A stretch of DNA of 64,000 nucleotides from Gigaspora rosea (taxonomy: Eukaryota > Glomeromycota > Glomeromycetes > Diversisporales > Gigasporaceae). The DNA lies in assembly GCA_003550325.1 (NCBI GenBank), contig QKWP01000762.1, positions 79,206-143,205 of the forward strand, read 5' to 3'. A program made the translations under genes and the position numbers. Position 1 is the first letter of the stretch. Each line of letters begins with the position of its first letter. Positions 46,870 through 57,262 of this stretch are shown piece by piece. The notes under the pieces are model-generated. The model was not told the origin of the DNA and did not search any database. It was given only the letters and a program-made list of their open reading frames with translations.

Positions 46870-48027
46870 TAATGATGCCTGACGAATGACGAAATATACG
46901 TCATTGACGAATGACGAAACCATTCGTCAGGTAATTTCTGATTGACGAATTGACGATTGACGAAACCCCTGACGATTGACGAAACCTATGACGAATTGAC
47001 GAAACCTATGACGAAATGACGAAACCTATGACGAAATGACGAAACCTATGACGAATTGACGAAACCTATGACGAATTGACGAAACCTATGACGAATTGAC
47101 GAAACCTATGACGAATTGACGAAATCAATGAAGAAATCTGAAGAGTTATATTCCAATACAAAATAGAGTTAATTACCGCGTTTATAAAAAGTTAAGAAGT
47201 GTTTTAATAACGATAACGATAAGAGCTAAAAAAAAACGATGTTTTAAGCGATAATGCATAATTAATAACAGCGATAGAGAATCAATATAGGTTGCTAAGA
47301 TAACCAGTGCATTATTATTATCGTGATTTTACTTATTTACAAAGGAAGAGACGCGAAAATACTTGAAAACCAATGTTTAGATCGACCTTGGTGCACTAAT
47401 TAAAAATGACGGAAACGAAATTTTACAAATAATGAACAACAATATATCGTTGTAGTCTCCAACACTAACACTCTTGCCATAAACTTCTATCTTTACGCGC
47501 TTTGTTTATTTACAAAATTTAATTTCCTTTTTACGTGTTCGGAATCTATGTCGGGTTGATCCGGAATTGACGAAAATAAACGCGTGCACAAATTTTGACT
47601 ATTCCGGATCAACCCGATTACCGGTATTCTCGACCAGTATTCCGGATCAACCTGACATAAATGACTACCGGTATTCCGGACCAACCCGACATATATTTGA
47701 ACGTGCGAAAGAAGAAAAAGAAAAAAGCCAATGAAACCTTATAATGAAATATCTTTTTTTTGAAACAATTTAAGGTTTAGTGTATCTAAAGATCATTATA
47801 TAAAAGCTTGTTGTTTAATTATTGGCTGAATCGGTTGCCAATGTTTCATAATCGTTAGAGGCTTCGTCAAGGTTTCGTCAATACGTCATAGGTTTCGTCA
47901 ATTCGTCATAGGTTTCGTCAATTCGTCATAGGTTTCCCATAGGTTTCGTCAATCGTCAAGGTTTCGTCATGACGAAACCATGACGACGTCATTGTCATCG
48001 CAAAAATAATTTCGTCAGGCATCATTA
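46870..48027. mobile_element. hAT-like element with 20-bp subterminal satellites
   Basis: It begins TAATGATGCCTGACGAA and ends TTCGTCAGGCATCATTA (only minor differences inside). GGCACTTC occurs exactly outside both ends (46862-46869 and 48028-48035), a perfect 8-bp duplication. The left subterminal region has seven GAAACCTATG copies exactly 20 bp apart (46981-47110) in units GACGAATTGACGAAACCTAT. The right subterminal region (47858-47980) has the same unit inverted. The 0.7-kb middle holds a nested MITE and no transposase. Confidence 0.85.
47547..47693. mobile_element. MITE nested in the hAT-like element
   Basis: TATGTCGGGTTGATCCGGAAT-type left end (first bases TATGTCGGGTTG) pairs with CCAACCCGACATA at the right. 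Internal ATTCCGGATCAACC and ACCGGTATTC repeats recur. The minus-strand frame 47493-47684 is produced by these repeats. Confidence 0.65.
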
Positions 48028-48045
48028 GGCACTTCTCAATGAATT

Positions 48046-48102
48046 TGATAAAGAATCCGATTGGTCAAATTGATCAGATCGACCAATCAGATTCTTTATT
48101 AG
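48046..48102. repeat. 57-bp hairpin
   Basis: GATAAAGAATCCGATTGGTC pairs with GACCAATCAGATTCTTTATT across a short AT-rich loop. It may be a miniature element. Confidence 0.6.
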
Positions 48103-48380
48103 GTCCATTGAGTAAGTGCGAACGCCCATAGTTTATTATCAAATAAAGAAATTTGAAAATGGTTGATAAATTTGTGCGTCGTTTTACGTTAAAAAAAGTG
48201 TTAGTTACTTTGTTAACTATGTTAATTATTGTGTTAGATAATATTAATGACGTGCATACAAATATTAAATGACAAAAACTATTTATTATAAGATTCATGA
48301 ATCATTTTTCATTTAATTCCCTTAGAAACCTAATTTCTTCCGTTACAACTTAGAAAATCTTCTAAAAAGGCATTCAAAAA

Positions 48381-49185
48381 ATGGGATATAACTCGCTTTA
48401 TTTTAAAAGATTATGTAATTTTTTTTGCATTGCAATTAAATTATTCATATTTTTTTTTGTTATTTAATGTAAGTTATATAATTTTTAATTAAGTTATATA
48501 TTTTTTAATTAATGTTTTTCATTCAGCAAAAATTTTATTCCATAAGTTTTGAACAAATTTTTTGTAGCAAATTTCAACCAACGCAGAACACTTTTCTGGG
48601 ATGTAACTTTAAATCCTTATTATGTTTGGTATCAATGTAGCTCTGGTAATGTAACTAGCATGAGTAAGTACAAAACAAAAAAGATCTATTAAAAAGACAA
48701 CCCCTTCCATTTAATAATTTTTTGGTTTATTTTCATTCTTTCAAAATTATTAAATTATAGTGTACAACATCGATGAGACAAGCGATTCCTCTCCAGACAC
48801 ACCTAATTTTGGAGCCAAATTACTCACAATCAGGAATACAACATCAGACTTTAAATCGAATGGTGGATTTGTTGTTTATGGATTAGATCAACAAGAACAA
48901 AAAGAATTCTTAGATTATGTGCTTGAAAAATCTATCTCCCGTGCTTGGAATGGAACTATATCATGCAATCTACCAGTAGAGTCATGTAAAATCGGTCCTG
49001 TCACACCCTCTAATAAATCTCAAATATTCTGTGTTTCAGCTAGAAATCAAATAACTCAACAAATAACAAATTGTCTATCTCTACATCAGTAACACGAAAG
49101 GGACATCTGTACAATCTTCACAAATGACATTAGTTATAGTATCATTGGTGGTTTTCTACTATTTAACTACTTTCTCCTTTTAATA
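48381..49185 (+). pseudogene. Pseudogene paralogue of the GPI-anchored protein
   Basis: It shares exon positions with 42711-43583: exon 1 from ATG 48381, exon 2 48568-48663, exon 3 from 48761. Exon 3 stays open to 49092 and matches closely (GLDQQEQKEFLDYVLEKS, SQIFCVSAR). Exon 1 has an extra T in a T run before the donor, which puts a stop at its end. Exon 2 has lost one base (GGGATGTAAC against GGGATAGTAAC). Exon 3 is shifted after the last Cys and has lost the glycosylated stalk, but the tail-coding sequence survives at about 49100-49185. It is a decayed duplicate. Confidence 0.8.
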
Positions 49186-49989
49186 AATCAATGGGTTTAA
49201 TTATTGTGAATATTCTGTCATAATTAACATTATATAAAAAATATTGTATAATGTCTATTTTTAAATGAATAAAATAACCTCTTAATTTTTTAAAAACATA
49301 TATTAAGAAGAATTAGAATGGTTTATATTTAAGAAGAATTAGGATGTTTTATATTTATATATGTACATGGCTAGTCTTTTAAGTTAATAATATTTCTCTA
49401 ATTTCAGGTTTTACTATCGGTAGTAATTTATGAAACTTACTACGATTTTTTCAATACTGAAAGCAATTTTGTCCGTATCGATCTATCATTAAAAATCCAA
49501 CTCTTTGGTTTTTTCATGAGTAATAAATGAATATTATGTACTTGCATCAAAATTTCTTTTGTATTCTTACCATTAAGAATTTTAATTTTTTTTACAAATT
49601 CTTTTTTATTGATACTGATTCGAAGTTATTATTATTTTATTATTTTCAACCAATTTACAATAAAAAATACAAAAGGTCCAGAAATAATATTTTAGATAAT
49701 ACTAGTGTAATTGCGAAATTTCGTGTCATCCATCTTATTCTGTAATTTATGAACAAAGTTTAACTTTTACATGCTTGGAATTCATATTATTTTCATGTAC
49801 TTAAAACTAAAGTAAGTTAATTATTTTAAATAACTTATCGAAATCATAATTACTAATCTCTAATATTAAAATCATAAAACCACTCATTTTCAAAATTACT
49901 AACTCACTCACTGTTTCGGTATGAATATTTACACTGATGATAATTAGAAATTACCTACTGTTGAAATCACAATTTATTGCCACTACAAA
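49186..49989. other. AT-rich stretch, no gene recognised
   Basis: The open frame 49527-49745 is Phe/Leu/Asn-rich AT translation without any motif. No other signal was found. Confidence 0.4.
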
Positions 49990-50222
49990 TGGCAAAAAAA
50001 AAAAAAGTCCAGATCGCGCGATCAACGATCACTTCCGGCCTCTTAGACGTAGTCCGATAAATAATATGTTATACAAAAATTTAATATCATTAATTCTTAA
50101 TAAATATAATAAGAATTAATGATATTGAATTTTTGTGTAACTTATGTTTTATCGGACTACGTCAAAGAGGCCGGAAATGATCGTTAATCGCGTGATCTGT
50201 ACTTTTTTTTGCCAGGACTAAC
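49990..50222. mobile_element. Hairpin MITE, family D copy 1
   Basis: The left arm includes CGATCACTTCCGGCCTCTTA and GACGTAGTCCGATAAA. The right arm carries the complement (TTTATCGGACTACGTC, AAAGAGGCCGGAAATGATCG). The arms are about 110 bp with a short loop around AATAAATATAATAA, and the ends are TGGCAAAAAA-type. Confidence 0.8.
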
Positions 50223-50309
50223 CTATTTGAATCACACGAATCGTATACAGGTGTAACGTACAACGCTCTTATTTGCGAGTAATATAACATAGGCGACTCA
50301 TAAATGGGT

Positions 50310-50458
50310 TAGTCATGGCAAAAAATGTCCAGATCACGCGATTAACGATCACTTCCGGCCTCTTTGACGTAGTCCGATAAATAAGTGATATTGAATTTTT
50401 ATGTAACATATGATTTTATCGACTATGTCAAGGAGCCGGAAGTGATCGTTAATCGTAT
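50310..50458. mobile_element. Hairpin MITE, family D copy 2, internally shorter
   Basis: It starts TAGTCATGGCAAAAAATGTC and repeats CGATCACTTCCGGCCTCTTT, with the complement GGAGCCGGAAGTGATCG near its end. It is about 80 bp shorter than copy 1, lacks the copy-1 loop, and lies only about 90 bp downstream. It ends about 135 bp before the kinase gene start. Confidence 0.75.
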
Positions 50459-50592
50459 TTTGTGATTCTCAAAATTTTTATGACAATAAGTTAGGAAATA
50501 TTTACAATGTGCTACATTATTTCTAAGAATTGAACTCCTTGCACTATACATCTTAAGCTAAATTACAGTAATCAATAATTGTGTTATAAAAA

Positions 50593-53500
50593 ATGGAATG
50601 GCTAAAGAGAGCTATTTCAGATGAATACGTAAATTATTATGAATATGATAATTTTACTCACGGTACTAGAATTGGTGAAGGAGGCTTTGGAACAGTTTAT
50701 AAATACGAGTGGAGCAATTGTGAGTTAATTGTCGCTCTTAAATGTTTAAGCTCGAAAATAAGCAGAGACATAAATCAAGAATTTGTCAAAGAGGTATAAT
50801 TAAATATAATGACTGAAAATTCATAAATGTTAAACTATATATGTATTAAATTTATTCGTGCATTAAAAGCTAAAATTGTTACGAAAAGTTAGTAGCCATC
50901 AAAATGTCATAACATTCTACGGAATTACTATGGGTATATGTTTTTAAATATATTTGTACAGATAATTATGCTGAATCTAACCATTCTTACAAAAATAGAT
51001 CATAGTGAACAATTATACATGATCTTACAGCTTGCTAGCAGTGGAAATTTGCGACAATACTTAAGAAAAACTTTCCTAAACTTGAAATGGATTGATAAAT
51101 TATATATTGCAAAGCAGATAGCGCATGGCCTCACGTTCCTACATAGTCACGAGATAGTTCATCAGGACCTTGTAAGTATATTACCTTTTGAAATACTCTG
51201 TGAAACAGTTACGTAATAATTTATGGATAATATTAGACTCGCAAATTTGTTGAATCTTACCTATATCATATAAAATTTTAAGTATTTGAAAAATTTTGAT
51301 TTGAATTATAAATAGCACTCAAAGAACATTTTAATTCATCAAGGAGAAGTAAAGATTACAGATTTGGTTTGGCAAAGCAATTAAATGCACAGCAAGAGAC
51401 TCTTAATAATTTCTTTAGAAAAATCTCTCAAGAGTCTTCCGCCCATTCTTATTTAGAATCTTCCTCAGTTATCGATGAATCATCATCACATTTTATTGGA
51501 TTGGTAGAGTATATAGACCCTCAATGTTTCATTGATCTGTCATATAGACGTAATAAGAAATCGGATGTTTATAGCTTTGGAATAATCCTCTGGGAAATTT
51601 CAAGTGGAATACCACCATTTCAATCTTTTGGAAGTCAGCTTAGAAAAGCCGTACGAGTAGCTAAAGGGTATAGAGAAGACCCGATAGAAGGCACACCGCC
51701 TCAATATATCGAGCTTTATAGCCAATGTTGGAGTGCGGATCCAGCCATTCGCCCAGAAACGAGAGCAATTATAAAGACCTTAAATCAGCTTATTTCAGAT
51801 GAAAAATCAATTATGAATGAAAATTTAATTGAAAGCACGAATATCATAGCTTTGACCTCAGATAAACAAGATAACGTAAGGATATCCATGAGTTCAATAA
51901 ATTTTAACGTTTATTCGTAAAATACAATAGTTGATTTTGATTGATTATGTTTACAGATCTTTTCTGCCTTTAACTCTGAAGATACATCCGTTATTTCAGC
52001 TCAGTTGATCAACTGCGATGGTAAACTATACGTAATATAAATATCTATCTTATAATGATATACTCATTTTGTTATTTTTAATTCAAAGGTTGGTATGAGG
52101 CTGCAATCGACAAATATAAATTGAAGGAAATAAGTTACAATAATTTTGGAAGGTTAACAGCATTAGGGAGAGGCACATCTGGATGTGTCTATATGGCAAA
52201 ATGCAATTCTACCGAAATGAAAATATTGTATTTGCGTTAAGGTGTATAGAAGTTACTTCAAATTATACCGAAGCTAAGATTGAAGGATTTATTGATGAGG
52301 TTTACAACCTTTTTCATTTTTTATTGTTAAAATCTTTGAATACGATCTAAATTAATATGAATATTATTTAACATAACATAATATTAGTTAAAGCGATATG
52401 GTCAAATTAACCACCCACGAATAGTTCAATTCTATGGGATAAGCCATGGTTGGTAATTTATAATTTTATGCATAATTATACATTAGTGCCTTTTCATATG
52501 TGCTTTATTATTAAAGATGCCCAAGGCTCTTATTATCTTGTAATGGAATATGCTGAAGAAGGAACTTTGAGAAATTATCTAAAAAATCACAAACTCACGT
52601 GGTCAAAGAAAATTCAGTTAGCAGTGCAAATAGCTGAAGGGATGACTTATTTGCATAATAACAAAATAATTTATCGTTATTTGGTATGTTTGACTACACT
52701 ATTAAGATAATTTATATTTAACAAAAATGCATTACTTATTTACATTAATTTTAGCATTCCGACAACATTCTTATTCATAATGAAAGAATTAAAATTGCTG
52801 ATTTTTGTGTATTCAAAAGTCACAATGCTACATCGATAACTAAGAATAAAATTTTTAAAATGATTCCTTATACGGATCCTCAAAAACTTCATAATAGGAA
52901 TCGTATACTGAATGAAAAATCAAATGTTTATAGTGTTGGTGTAATTATTTGGGAAATATCGAGTGAATGTGTTCCTTTTGAGAATGAGAATATGAATACA
53001 CTTGCATCTCGAATTATTTATAATGATTATCGAGAAAAACCTATAGAAACGACACCAATATTATATGTTAATTTATACTCTGGATGTTGGGATAGAGACT
53101 CCGATAGAAGGCCTGAAATGAAAGAAATTCTTAATCAATTAAGGCATTTGAAGTGGTACTGGGATGCCATTAATGATCACAATATCAATGAGGTTGATTA
53201 TAAAACTTTTGACAAAAAATTAACAAAGATAGGGAGAGGTGGATTTGGATCTATTTATTCAACATTTTGTAGCTCTAAGAGCAAAAAAATTGCATTAAAG
53301 AGTGTGGAGATTTGTATAGATGATGCAGAAGACGATATTAAAATGTATACCAATGAAGTTCGTAAATTTTATATTTTTAATGTCCTAAATCAATAATTGT
53401 AATAATCTAATAGTTAAGATCATTATTTTTAGCTAAAACTACAAAGTAAAATTTTTCATCCACGAATTATTCAATTCTATGGAATAAGTTGTGGTATGCA

Positions 53501-54226
53501 AAATTGTTTTATGGTTTATATACTTTTATAAAATTATATTATTAACTCTTTACTAATTTCTTTATTGTTAAAGATATCGAAAAAGAATCTTATTATCTTA
53601 TAATGTTTACGCTGTAAACGGGACTTTAAGAAAATATATACATATGAATCAGAATCTTTCCTGGTCAAAACAACTTCAATTAGCCGTACAAATAGCCAAG
53701 GAAATATCTTATTTAATGGCATAAATATTATTCATCGAGACTTGGTAAGTTGCTACATTATTTAATAGTATTAATGTACAATAGACAAAACAAAAACGTT
53801 TCTAATATTAAATTTTAGCATAATAGAAACATTCTTATTCACAATGGAGATGTTAAAATTACTGATTTCGGCTTATCGAAAAATCTTAATACGAGTACAA
53901 TAAAAACTAATAGATTATTCGGAGTAACTGCTTACATAGATCCTCAAAAGCTTCAAAATAACAATTACATATTAAATAAAAAATCAGATGTTTATAGTGT
54001 TGGTGTACTTTTTTGGGAAATTTCAAGTGGACTCATTCCTTTTAAAGATTTTGAAGAGGATGCACAAGAGCTACTTGCTCAGGAAATTGCAAATTCAGGA
54101 TTGCGAGAAAAACCATTGCCAACAACGCCTCCTAAATATGTTGATTTATATTCAAAATGTTGGCATCAAGACCCTGAAGAGAGGCCTACAGTAGAACAAG
54201 TACTTGAAATATTAAATAACATGTAA
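50593..54226 (+). CDS. Triple tandem TKL-like kinase, frameshifted
   Basis: This is one multi-exon gene with three kinase domains joined by W-x-x-AI-type linkers. Exons: 50593-50793, 50870-50933, 50999-51171, 51316-51875, 51957-52020, 52089-52299, 52388-52449, 52517-52683, 52755-53357, 53433-53493, 53574-53744, 53819-54226; introns are short GT-AG. Domain 1 has IGEGGFGTVYK, VALK and HQDL in place of HRD, with one T missing inside DFG (51361-51368). Domain 2 has GRGTSGCVY, Arg for the ATP Lys (FALRC), YRY for HRD and DFC for DFG, plus a lost base near 52220, so it is a pseudokinase. Domain 3 has GRGGFGSIYS, IALK, HRDL and DFG intact, with lost bases near 53606 and 53715. Domains 2 and 3 share one open frame (52860-53357), so they are one protein. 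A signalling role is inferred. Single-base errors or true decay are both possible. Confidence 0.85.
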
Positions 54227-54334
54227 TTAATTAACTCTGAAAAAAGCTGAATCTTAAATTAGAATTAATTCTTGAAAGATTAATTTATAAAGATCCTAGT
54301 ATGTTGCATATATAGATTTATCTTTAGTTCTTAT

Positions 54335-54481
54335 TAATAAATTTACACTTACTATATTTTGATTCATTGCCTTTATATTAATTACATTATTGACTATTGT
54401 TCCAGCATCAAATCCAACCGTTTCGATCTTTGATGTCTTACGATTATAGAATAAAAATGCTTTATAATTCCCAACCATAGG
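54335..54481 (-). other. Possible short exon, unidentified
   Basis: The minus strand from ATG 54478 reads MVGNYKAFLFYNRKTSKIE and about 25 more residues of normal composition (ETVGFDAGTIVNNVINIKAM). A GTAAGT donor follows at about 54350. No upstream or downstream partner exon was found and no family is recognised. It lies in the 3' flank of the kinase gene. Confidence 0.25.
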
Positions 54482-54955
54482 ATCAGATCATTTGATTACT
54501 GCTTTTAAAGAGAACTTGTACTTTTGAGATGCAAAAAAACTTAAATTTATCTAAATCTTTTATTTTCGTGGATCATTTCACAATCCTTTTTCTAGCCCAA
54601 TACGACAATTACATTAACAAATAAACAAAATAATTTTAGTCTGTTGATTGTAAATTTCTTTCAGTGGTCTGTCAATGCACGAATTCCTTATCCTGACTTG
54701 TCGATTATGCTAGAAGTCTTTAATACTTGTAAATTTTTATAAACAATATCTTCAAATTTTTCAGGTTCTGCTTTTTATCAATATTATTTGCATTCGTGGC
54801 TCTTTATTTAAATGGCCTAATGAAAGAATTAGGTACACATTACTTTGAAACAGGTTGTAAATGATAACTATACATTAAATCATATATCAGTAGATAACTA
54901 AACACGCAAACTTCATGCGTAAAGAATCTTTTTGGTTATGCCATTCATCCAATAA
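54482..54955. other. Intergenic stretch, no gene recognised
   Basis: AT-rich DNA without a supported exon, ending at the TAA target of the next element. Confidence 0.35.
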
Positions 54956-55608
54956 CCCTATAAGAAAAGTGGTACAGGTGGTGGTACTGGTTGGTGTTGG
55001 AAATGCTTGAAATGGCACGGATCTTGTGGCACGTGCAGGAACGTTTTACGGAATGGCACGGTAAAAATGGCACGAACATTGCGGCAAAGGGTGGCACGTA
55101 ATATCACGTCATATGAAATGGCACATTCAGATGACACGTATGTGTACATTACTCACGTGTTGGCTCGTAATACGTGTTGGCTCATTTCGTGGAGAGCGAA
55201 AGATCATTAAAGGATTTTTTTTTAAAAAACAGAGCGATATCTCATGATTTCACTAATGAAGCTTCCCTGTGTGTCTTAACAAAAAAATTTCCTTACAAAA
55301 TTTTGCTTCATATGCAGTTAGCTTGTTCATCTTATGTTGATTATTTATGTAAATTTATGTTTTAATAGTTAATCCATATCGTTATCGAGGTGGCACGTGA
55401 ATTTACGTTCATTACCCGTGCCAAATCCCATGCCGATTCGACTAGTAAACTGCTGCAAAACCCATGCCATTTACGGTCCAATTGGCACGGGCACACAGTC
55501 CCTCACGGTCCACTAAATCCGAACCAACTCGGGCCATACCCGTACAAATCCGGACCTTGACCCGTGCCAAAATGACCCGTGCCTATACGGTACATTTTTC
55601 TTATAGGG
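54956..55608. mobile_element. Element with TAA duplication and TGGCACGG repeats
   Basis: CCCTATAAGAAAA at the left and TTTTTCTTATAGGG at the right are inverted. TAA lies immediately outside both (54953-54955 and 55609-55611), a 3-bp duplication as in PIF/Harbinger elements. Subterminal GC-rich repeats of ATGGCACGG and CCCGTGCCA occur in opposite sense on the two sides. The open frames inside (for example 55007-55210) come from these repeats. No transposase was recognised in 653 bp. Confidence 0.75.
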
Positions 55609-55611
55609 TAA

Positions 55612-56779
55612 CAGTGATTAATATTATATTTCTATTAGGATGCTTCAAAGTCAATGAAATTTATGTAAGTTATGGTGATAGAAACATATTAATTCCATCT
55701 ACATATATTCAAGATTGCGATATTAAATGATGCTGATGATTCTGCAACAAATTGGTCCTCAACTTTATAATAAATTTTTCAATTGGGCCATATAAAAAGA
55801 TTCTGACTAATGTAAGCATATATTTAAATTCTTAAAATAAAATAATTATATTGTATGCTAAAAACAGCGGAATGTCCAACATAGTATTCATAGAATCACC
55901 ACCAATGACAAAACTAAATTTAATTATTGTCGTGGATGATGCTGAAACTTAGGATCTCTATTTCAAAAATATAAATCATCATATGTTCTTTAACTATAAA
56001 CTTAACTTAAATTCTTACCAAAATATATATAAAAAAAAAAAAATAAAACTAACAAAGAACGCCTCATAATTTTATATTTAATATTAAAACAATTCAAATT
56101 TCAACATCATCACCGACAATTATAAAGTTAACTACATATAAGAGTGGACTGTATAATAATTTGTTTCAGGTGGTTAAATCTATGTTCAAAATTAATTTTA
56201 AAGCCAAAATTAAATAATAGTGAAACTATATCATTATCTAAATTGTACCTGACTCATATTAACCGAATTGGCATTAGCTGGATGGAGAGGGAAATTTAGT
56301 GATACGTGGCAAATATAAGAAGGAATACTCATAAATTTAGTGTCAAGTATATATTGCCAAACTACTGACCTAGCATCAGTAAAGCTTCCTAAAATAAAAA
56401 CTTCTTATTATTTTGTTACAGATTGTGAAGCAACCAATTTTGTTCTGAGATTTGATCGGTTAAAAAAAAATTGATGTATGTGCTGATGTATCAAACATAA
56501 CTAGAAAAATAGATTAATATGGTATGGTTAAGGTCAATTTTGTTTAACGTTCTCTCTCCATCCGGTTCCAAGAGCTCCCCTAAAATTAAACAGGCTAATC
56601 AGAAATCTTTGGATTCCAATAAGCCACGTGTTTATAAGTCTACCAATAATAATGTGATTATTTTTGCAATTTTAACATGTTTGTTTAAATTGACCCCCTC
56701 CCACACCACACTTAAGCTTCGTAAGGGAACGTGAACGAATTATAAATTCAAACGGCCTAAATTATAGTTAAATAAATGC
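55612..56779. other. Intergenic stretch, no gene recognised
   Basis: A short plus-strand stretch ending at 55730 reads VNEIYVSYGDRNILIPSTYI and looks protein-like, but it has no neighbours or motif. The open frame 56519-56734 is not recognised. Nothing else is supported. Confidence 0.3.
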
Positions 56780-57262
56780 TAATTATTGAGAGATAGCATA
56801 ATTACCAAACAGTATGCATGCTTCAATAATATGATCTGCTAGTTGTGTTACAACTAAGCAGTACCATTACAAAGGCCCTCTCCAAGAGCAATATTTCTAA
56901 GAAGTATTATTGGGCAACCTATTTTAAGATTAAGTTTTGAAAGTGGGACTAAGTGTATTAAGAAATTCAGTAGGATAGATAGTATTGCAATCAGCACCTC
57001 CTTCAATTATAGCTTCATCTGCACTAAAGTAAGTGCATTGGTCTCCTGGAAACATTTTAAGAATTTCTTGATTAATATATTAACATCTTCATTTCGTGGA
57101 AAAAGAATAATTCATTCACTAAGATATTGATCATTACATATTCCTATTGTTGAGATATTAGGAAATATAGCATCAATAAGTGAGTTTAAGTTTTGAGATA
57201 GTAATTTCATAAACTCTGGAAGTGATATTTTATTATTTACAGAATTTGTACCATTTCCAACC
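56780..57262 (-). pseudogene. PIF1/Helitron-type helicase C-terminal remnant
   Basis: The minus strand begins after a good acceptor (TTTTTGTAG) with VGNGTNSVNNKISLPEFM, then NSLIDAIFPNIS, a stop, then ILFPRNEDVNIL. After frame changes it reads the [20 protein letters not shown] region, [11 protein letters not shown], then [23 protein letters not shown] and [14 protein letters not shown]. These are the late motifs of PIF1-like helicases, including the NEDV and RN-LCNGT regions, as found in Helitrons and in expanded fungal PIF1 families. At least three frame changes and one stop make it a relic. The ATPase Walker motifs are absent. Helitron ends were not located. Confidence 0.75.

Noticed and set aside
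46870-47140. CRISPR-like array of 20-bp repeats
   Set aside because: The units are directly tandem without unique spacers, and the same unit recurs inverted at the other end of a transposon with an 8-bp duplication. The organism is eukaryotic.
55007-55730. Open frames of 60-90 residues
   Set aside because: Most are generated by TGGCACGG-type subterminal repeats of the TAA-flanked element; no domain is visible.
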